Source of the DNA: Lytechinus pictus
Taxonomy: Eukaryota > Echinodermata > Echinoidea > Temnopleuroida > Toxopneustidae
Assembly: GCF_037042905.1 (NCBI RefSeq)
Contig: NC_087253.1
Span: forward strand, 18,999,501 to 19,063,500
Direction: 5' to 3'
Length of the DNA stretch: 64,000 nt
In this document: piece by piece, positions 60,501-64,000 of the stretch
Layout: the number at the start of each line of letters is the position of its first letter
Numbering within the stretch: the stretch's first letter is position 1
The notes under the pieces: model-generated
What the model was told of the DNA's origin: nothing
Seen by the model: only the letters and a program-made list of their open reading frames with translations
Databases searched by the model: none
Translations under genes and position numbers: made by a program

Positions 60501-61188
60501 AGCAGCTATAACTTTCTTATCCCTTGTCCGATTTCTTTCAAACTTTCACCATTCTATTTAATTTATTTTTCTACTTCCCAACACAACATTTTATGGCAAA
60601 GGCTGGATTCCCCTTTAAGAAAACATAAATGCCTCATCATTAAGCAACCAGAGGACCAAAGGTTTGAGGTCCTCTCCAAAGAACCTGGTAATCACCATAG
60701 ATACCTTACCAAAGGGCATTAGTGCACTACATAGAAACAGAATCCGGATCACCGGATTGCAACACTTCGACTGTGCTTACTGAGCTATCAGGCCTCTTTA
60801 TATTGTTGATAATGTTAAATGTTATAGTATTGGGATCACTATTAATGCTATAATCTTACACAGTTGGTGTTCTACCCCCTCCCCCCCCCCCGGGAAAAAA
60901 AATACCTGTGGTCATATTCACAAATAGATGCTTCTCCTTGGATTTGGCACTACGTTCAGCCTCAGAATCCTGATCCACGCAGTAAGGACATACCAACTTT
61001 AAGCATGTGTAGCCTGTCGAAACTTGGCATCCATTGTCCTTGAAAAACTTCCTAATCTCAGAGAGGCTAGGGGATGAGACCACCTCTACAGTGTTGAATT
61101 TCACCAACCTAGGCGCTACTGCAGCAGTGAATAGTGTCCTGCCCAGGAGATACTGTCCCTTCTGAATTCTGTGGAGACTGGAAGCCAT
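45468..61188 (-). CDS. TWNK: Twinkle, mitochondrial replicative DNA helicase, complete
   Basis: Hexameric 5'-3' helicase of the mtDNA replisome, T7 gp4-like, acting in the mitochondrial matrix. Twelve coding exons give 681 residues (human 684). Seen: an N-terminus rich in Arg/Lys with no acidic residue before position 35, as in a presequence; zinc-ribbon-like cysteines C67, C70, C97, C99, C101, C105; a degenerate primase/TOPRIM-like region; Walker [10 protein letters not shown] at 413-421; Walker [10 protein letters not shown] at 511-519; HPRK and the helicase block [19 protein letters not shown]; and VVKNRFDGD with Arg609, the arginine-finger position of human Twinkle. Start ATG is in a strong GCCATGG context. 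All exon phases agree. A Lys/Glu-rich tail follows. Identification is essentially certain. Confidence 0.98.
46316..46699. repeat. TTAA foldback, AAAGGGGAAGTTCACCC-ended
   Basis: Left TTAAAGGGGAAGTTCACCC, right AAGGTGAACTTTCCCTTCAA (right TTAA mutated). It ends about 14 bases from the donor of TWNK exon 11. Confidence 0.7.
46715..46843 (-). CDS. TWNK: TWNK exon 11
   Basis: Acceptor ATATTTGCAG, donor GTAAGA; 43 codons. Encodes [33 protein letters not shown] and GKKYIQ, a nearly invariant helicase motif. A foldback element ends about 14 bases after the donor. Confidence 0.97.
47947..48036. repeat. Palindrome CTGGCAAAATTACTATTTTT
   Basis: TCCTCAGTTGTACTGGCAA and the inverse TTGCCAGTCCAACCTCGGA enclose a CCCCTC-GAGGGG centre. 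Sequence right of it resembles 12550-12650, so a larger decayed repeat is likely. Confidence 0.6.
48838..49054. repeat. GACATTTGCTCCGG element in TWNK intron
   Basis: Left GACACGACATTTGCTCC and right inverted GGAGCAAATGTCATGGAATC; the core holds CTAACCC-like words. Relatives at about 6000-6060 and 770-800. Ends about 27 bases from the donor of exon 10. Confidence 0.6.
49082..49273 (-). CDS. TWNK: TWNK exon 10 (Walker B)
   Basis: Acceptor CTCCCACAG, donor GTGGGT; 64 codons. Encodes [40 protein letters not shown] and [24 protein letters not shown] carries the Walker B aspartate (Asp514). GC-rich third positions contrast with the other exons. Confidence 0.97.
49752..49866 (-). CDS. TWNK: TWNK exon 9
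   Basis: Acceptor ATTTTTCAG, donor GTGAGT. The first base completes Met. Encodes [20 protein letters not shown] then [18 protein letters not shown], matching [20 protein letters not shown] in human. Confidence 0.96.
50577..50881. repeat. Foldback element, GGCCCG family, copy 2
   Basis: CTGAAGACGGGTTTAATTG, AAAGTTGTGGTTTAA and ATGGATAGCCAATT match the element at 2124-2435 in order; ends diverged. Confidence 0.7.
50940..51265. repeat. GTCTAAT minisatellite, copy 4
   Basis: Left TTTGGTCTAATCTCGGCC; right AATTAGACCAAATGG, TAGACAAACTGG and ATTAGACCATGTGGG. Palindromic arrangement as in copies 1 and 3. Confidence 0.6.
51590..51790 (+). repeat. LINE-type 3' end with ATTGA tail
   Basis: AT-rich sequence ending AAATAAAATAATTGAATTGA, a short ATTGA repeat tail. 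A similar end stands at 58090-58190 (AATAAAAGAATTGAATTGA). Such pentamer tails are typical of L2/CR1-like retroposons; inference. Confidence 0.5.
51837..51910 (-). CDS. TWNK: TWNK exon 8
   Basis: A 74-bp exon, acceptor TTTTTCCAG, donor GTGAGT. Encodes [20 protein letters not shown] then TQFS and two bases of the next codon. It corresponds to human [20 protein letters not shown]. Confidence 0.95.
52498..52632 (-). CDS. TWNK: TWNK exon 7 (Walker A)
   Basis: Acceptor TTTGATAACAG, donor GTGAGG; exactly 45 codons. Encodes [20 protein letters not shown] and [29 protein letters not shown] is the nucleotide-binding loop with Lys419. Confidence 0.98.
53304..53475 (-). CDS. TWNK: TWNK exon 6 (linker to helicase)
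   Basis: Acceptor TTAATTCAG, donor GTTAGT. Encodes [40 protein letters not shown] and [16 protein letters not shown] and VLGEL are nearly invariant in animal Twinkle linker regions, where several human disease mutations cluster. Confidence 0.96.
53943..54064 (-). CDS. TWNK: TWNK exon 5
   Basis: Acceptor TTATGAACAG, donor GTAGGC. Encodes [37 protein letters not shown] and YFIR, close to the human [20 protein letters not shown] block. Confidence 0.95.
54119..54721. repeat. TTAA foldback, AAGTCCACCCC family, copy 3
   Basis: TTAAAGGACAAGTCCACCCC ... GGTGGACCTGACCTTTAA. It carries the family's ATGCAAATGAG word. In TWNK intron between exons 4 and 5. Confidence 0.85.
54872..55141 (+). pseudogene. 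C-terminal fragment of a LINE reverse transcriptase ORF
   Basis: An open frame reads [52 protein letters not shown], then [16 protein letters not shown] and TAA at 55139-55141. The TK-S-YGDR-F...A...WNSLPP...F-LKTHLF pattern is the familiar C-terminus of CR1/L2-like LINE ORF2 proteins in invertebrates (from memory of the family). The rest of the polymerase is missing, so this is a 5'-truncated insertion in a TWNK intron, opposite to the gene. The 3' UTR ends near an ATT repeat at about 55298-55313. Confidence 0.75.
55799..55955 (-). CDS. TWNK: TWNK exon 4 (TOPRIM-like)
   Basis: Acceptor TTTTGTCAG, donor GTATGG. Encodes [40 protein letters not shown] and GTAYLPQE. The TOPRIM E-x-x-x-D pattern has lost the Glu (TANALDAM) but keeps Asp, which argues against primase activity as in other animals. 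Confidence 0.95.
56290..56600 (-). repeat. Retroelement end with CTGAAGA-hairpin-GAAACGTC motif
   Basis: On the minus strand CTGAAGA (56546-56540), a stem with GG/CC and CAG/CTG pairs, then GAAACGTCGAG, followed by CATGGTGTACCGT near 56300. A TTTTATA word lies about 50 bases upstream. Likely the end of a Penelope-like or other retroelement; no protein seen. Confidence 0.5.
56823..57622. repeat. Element with GGGCAATTCCA ends and ATTA target duplication
   Basis: Begins GGGCAATTCCATAGG, ends TGGAATAGCCC, flanked by ATTA (56819-56822, 57623-57626). The core repeats ACGTGAGTAACC four times with variants. Ends resemble the GGGCGATTCCAT elements. Confidence 0.6.
57740..57825 (-). repeat. tRNA-derived SINE head
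   Basis: Minus strand: A-box-like TGGCTCAGTGAATAGG (57817-57802) and B box GGTTCGAATCC (57772-57762) at tRNA spacing. No matching acceptor stem, so not a tRNA gene. Confidence 0.65.
58440..58543 (-). repeat. Degenerate tRNA-like SINE next to TWNK exon 3
   Basis: Minus strand GTGGTTTTGACTCTGGCC ... GTGGTCGAATCCCACTGC, a tRNA-like pair of boxes with an imperfect B box. It starts about 5 bases after the exon 3 donor. Confidence 0.5.
58549..58736 (-). CDS. TWNK: TWNK exon 3
   Basis: Acceptor TTACTTTCCAG, donor GTAGGT. Encodes [40 protein letters not shown] and [11 protein letters not shown], equivalent to the LVFPWFSP...GLRGLKLL region of the human primase-like domain. A tRNA-like repeat begins about 5 bases after the donor. 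Confidence 0.93.
59258..59502 (-). CDS. TWNK: TWNK exon 2 (cysteine cluster, linker)
   Basis: Acceptor GAATTTCAG, donor GTAAGT. In the frame set by exon 1 it encodes [15 protein letters not shown], then a KKKK-containing linker, [15 protein letters not shown] and [19 protein letters not shown]. The frame has no long ATG-initiated ORF, so it is easily missed; phase 1 to 0 fits exons 1 and 3. Confidence 0.9.
60016..60618. repeat. TTAA foldback, AAAGGGGAATCC family, copy 2
   Basis: Mirrors 10490-11096, including CATATGGGATGTCATAGTGA and CAAGGACAACTTTCCC words (here inverted in order). In TWNK intron 1. Confidence 0.85.
60906..61188 (-). CDS. TWNK: TWNK exon 1 (presequence, CPYC)
   Basis: ATG at 61188-61186, context GCCATGG; 94 codons plus one base; donor GTATTT. 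Encodes a basic presequence ([20 protein letters not shown]), then [30 protein letters not shown] and KHLFVNMTT. An acceptor-like TTTCTCCCCAG lies at 61215-61225, so a non-coding first exon may exist upstream. Confidence 0.95.
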
Positions 61189-61194
61189 GGCTGT

Positions 61195-61200
61195 TCACAT
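61195..61200 (-). promoter_or_regulatory. Start-stop upstream ORF (ATGTGA) before TWNK
   Basis: On the coding strand an ATG immediately followed by TGA sits six bases before the TWNK start codon, with G at -3. It lies downstream of the candidate acceptor, so it should be present in the mRNA. Minimal start-stop elements can stall or reinitiate ribosomes; the effect here is untested. Confidence 0.5.
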
Positions 61201-61909
61201 TTCCTACACTCTGGCTGGGGAGAAAGAGATATTTCATAAAAATAATATTCCACTTTAGTAGCTTTTGATAAATTGGATAAATAATAAAATTTAAATATTG
61301 ATTTTAAATAATTATCATGAAAATAATTATCATTTATAATCAACATTAAAATTATTTAACAAATAATAAGTTTAATCTATGAATTGTTCTTCAAAACGGC
61401 ACTTCGTAACATAGCTCATCAAAGCTACGTCATATCGAAGCGGTTCAAGGGTCAAGCCTATTGATTGTATTTGCAGTGTTTACACTACGGATGGATACAC
61501 AACATCGGTCTGGTAAGAAACCTCTCATTTTTCTATTTTGGGGGGAAACAGTCGGTAAGGTGTATAAAGGTATGTAATTTAATTAAATTTTAGTTTCAAA
61601 TAGGATCGCTAGTTCTAATGTTAAATTTGAAAGGAATTCCGTTCTCATTTTGATAGTTCGCTGGCCACAGTCCCATATGCATGTCTAGGCTCTGTGATGT
61701 AATGACAATATCAAAATCATTTTTAAAAATATCATCACGGACCAAATGGTCATATAAATCAGTGATAAACAAGTAAAAATGGAGCTCGAAAAAAACACAA
61801 CTATCTCACGAAACGAAAGATGATTTTTCAAGTTAGTAATTTTAGTATTAGTAAAGTCAAAGACAAAGAAAGAACGAACGAAAGAAAGAAACAAGAAACA
61901 AAGAACATA

Positions 61910-61970
61910 AAAGGGGAAAACGGAAGGAAAAGGGGAAAACGGAAGGAAAATGGGAAAAGGAAACTATTCG
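61910..61970. repeat. Short tandem repeat GGGGAAAACGGAAGGAAAA
   Basis: Two and a half copies of a 20-bp purine-rich unit. No gene association. Confidence 0.8.
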
Positions 61971-62601
61971 CCATTAGGCTAAATGATTAATTATTACCGT
62001 AGTAGTACCAACATGCAACATAACGAGTGGGACTGCGTTAGGATTTGGGTAAATTAACTTCAAATTAACTTAAACAAATACACTCCAACACTTTCATTTA
62101 CCATATTCCACTTGTCCACTGCTTTCTGATCCTCTCATACCACTTCACGATACTCAAATAGGATTACCAGTGCAGTCCGCGTTCCTTTCAATCTATTCTA
62201 TTTTGTCGTTCAGTGAATGAGCACCGTACATGCACATGTCTGATTTGTTTTGAAAATGGCGCGACCTTGCACTTCCGGGTATGGGATCAAAGGGGGCGGG
62301 GTCGGCGGCGGGGGTGGGGGAGGTAAAAGGCGCCTAGATACACTCCTATTCATCTTTTGGACGATAATGAAAGAGGAATTGAAAAGAGAGGAGAAAAAAT
62401 AAAGAAGAAGAATTATCTAATTGGTGAGGGAAATTGAGGAAAGAATTAAAAAAGAAAAGATGAGAAAAAAAAAAGAAGATGAATTAAAGATATAGGAAAA
62501 TTTTGTTCGGTCCCCATAAACTCTCAGTTCCATTGTTCAACTGGAAAAAAGGGCAATAATATTTTCTGATAGGAAAAAGGTCCTATAAAAGGAAGTTTAA
62601 C

Positions 62602-63164
62602 TTAAAGGTCAATTTCACCCCAAAAAATGTTAATTTAAATCAATAGAAAAAAATCAAACAAGCATAACGTACGCTGAAAATTTTATCAAAATCGGACGTA
62701 AAATAAGAAAGTTACGGACCATGATTATTTAGGGGGCCTGAAGTTTCGCTTATTTTTCATAAAACAGTTATTCAGTGACATGCCAATGAGAGAGTCGATT
62801 GTGTCACTCACTTACTATTTCTTTTGCTTTTTATTGTTTGAATTATACAATATTTCAATTACAGATTTGACAATGAGGACCAACTCGACTGAACCATAAA
62901 ATGTTAAAACAATGGTGATACCATATGTTCAGGGAGGAATAAAACTTTGTTTCATTGGACAACAGGGTAAAATTTGAATATTTCATATTTCATAAAATAA
63001 AATGCAAAATAAATAGTGAGTAAGTGAGTGAGAGATGGCATTGGTCCCCTCATTTGCATCTTATTTTACATCCCATTTAGATGAAATTATTCAGTGTTAT
63101 TGCTAGTTGGATTTTTATCTTTTTATTCAAGTCATCTTTTTGTTGGAATGGACTTGTCCTTTAA
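62602..63164. repeat. TTAA foldback, AAGTCCACCCC family, copy 4
   Basis: TTAAAGGTCAATTTCACCCC at the left and GGAATGGACTTGTCCTTTAA at the right. More diverged than the other copies, with a 20-bp insertion in the left arm. Confidence 0.8.
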
Positions 63165-64000
63165 GGCAATTGAACGTATATCTACATACATTGCAATGGA
63201 ATGAAGTGTTTCGCTCTGTCGGCATGCTCTCTCTCTCAAACAATAGCAGTGAATTCTCTGCCAGAGACCGAGTGACATCCCAGACCACATATTATCCACA
63301 GTGCCCCCCCCCCCCCCCGAAAAAAGGGGTGTATCATTGGGTGAAATCACTGCCCACTAAACTTTACAAAAATCAGAACTTCTTCTGGTATGTCGGTATT
63401 TCGGAAGAGTATATGCCATATATAAGCATGCATTGCCCGCTGGTAGATCAATTTGAAAAGGCCTTTTACCCTTTTAGGGGAAATGAGATGTTGTTATAAG
63501 GTCTTCTCGTTGTTGGGGTTTTTTTTCTTTCTATTCTTTAATTAAAAAGAAAAAAACGGAAAAGAGGAATGTATTGTACGTCTACATCAGTAGTAAGCAT
63601 TTTATGAGGGGCGTGATATGACAATAGCTCTTGACGTCCCCATAACATTTAACCACTGGTGGATCCAGGGGGCAGCCCGCCCGTGCCCCCCCCCCCCCTT
63701 AAGAAGCAAAATTAAAATTTGTAATGTAAAAATGCTGTTAAAACAGAAGTGTGCCCCTTGAAAGTGAGGACCTTTTTATTTTTGCTTGTCAATTTTTTCC
63801 TCGGAAAAAATGTGCCCCCCCCCCCCCGTTAATAACGATATCAACTGGTACATATAGATATATTGTCTTTGTTACTAAATTACTTTTTTTTTAGTACAGA
63901 AATATGAACATTGCCCGCTTCCTGTGTGGTTATTGAGTCGGAAAGGTGAACACCCCCCCCCCCCCCAACACCCCTAATACCTGTGAGCTACAGCTAGATG
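63165..64000. other. Window end: G/C-run repeat, no gene
   Basis: 63655-63835 is a GGATCCAGG-type element in reverse order (TGGATCCAGGGGGCAGCCCG, then GTGCCCCCC runs and TTGCTTGTCAATTTTTTCC). The rest is AT-rich; the frame at 63107-63499 shows no family features. Confidence 0.5.

Noticed and set aside
61474..61515. MRPL43 head-to-head with TWNK as in vertebrates
   Set aside because: The visible residues do not resemble MRPL43 and no later exon was found up to 64 kb.
63107..63499. 130-codon plus-strand frame
   Set aside because: It crosses a C homopolymer and the end of a foldback; no family features.

Overview
The window is animal nuclear DNA: about 36% protein-gene territory with GT/AG introns, no operons, and a very dense load of short non-autonomous repeats. 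Three genes can be reconstructed exon by exon with consistent reading-frame phase. The gene content, a Twinkle gene with 12 coding exons, a DUF1057-type hydrolase and an ARSB/I/J-type sulfatase, together with the character of the repeats, suggests a marine invertebrate deuterostome. An echinoderm, most likely a sea urchin, is my best guess, but that is inference and no taxon marker was tested.

Layout. 1-705: right part of a dispersed repeat. 954-5517 (+): the last six coding exons of an arylsulfatase; the N-terminal exons with the formylglycine motif lie outside the window. About 5.7-15.1 kb: intergenic foldback elements. 15209-29482 (-): a complete alpha/beta-hydrolase gene of seven coding positions, one of which exists as two alternative, tandemly duplicated exons encoding the lid. 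Its introns hold a CCAT-type tandem array, two adjacent foldback elements carrying complete-looking Pol II core promoters, tRNA-derived SINE sequence and a TTAA-flanked insertion with a recognisable empty site. About 29.5-44.5 kb: no recognisable gene; foldbacks, G-rich GATCCAGG-type repeats and a 2.5 kb field of GCGAGCGCGAAGCGCGAGC-type words. 44525-61188 (-): the complete mitochondrial DNA helicase Twinkle (TWNK), 12 coding exons, 681 residues. Its last codons and whole apparent 3' UTR lie in a tandem array of roughly 100-bp units. 61.2-64 kb: upstream region with weak promoter-like signals and more repeats.

The genes do not form a pathway. The sulfatase is expected in the lysosome or secretory route, the hydrolase probably in the cytosol, and Twinkle in mitochondria as the replicative mtDNA helicase. 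The sulfatase converges on the hydrolase; the hydrolase and Twinkle are co-directional.

The most interesting points are: the paired lid exons, whose lengths make joint inclusion a frameshift; two neighbouring inverted-repeat elements that place a UGANRA-hairpin-GAAA RNA motif 36-37 nt after a TATA box; Twinkle keeping cysteines of a primase-type zinc ribbon; and the Twinkle 3' end embedded in a minisatellite. All coordinates were read by eye; long repeat boundaries are accurate to a few bases only where a target-site duplication is given.
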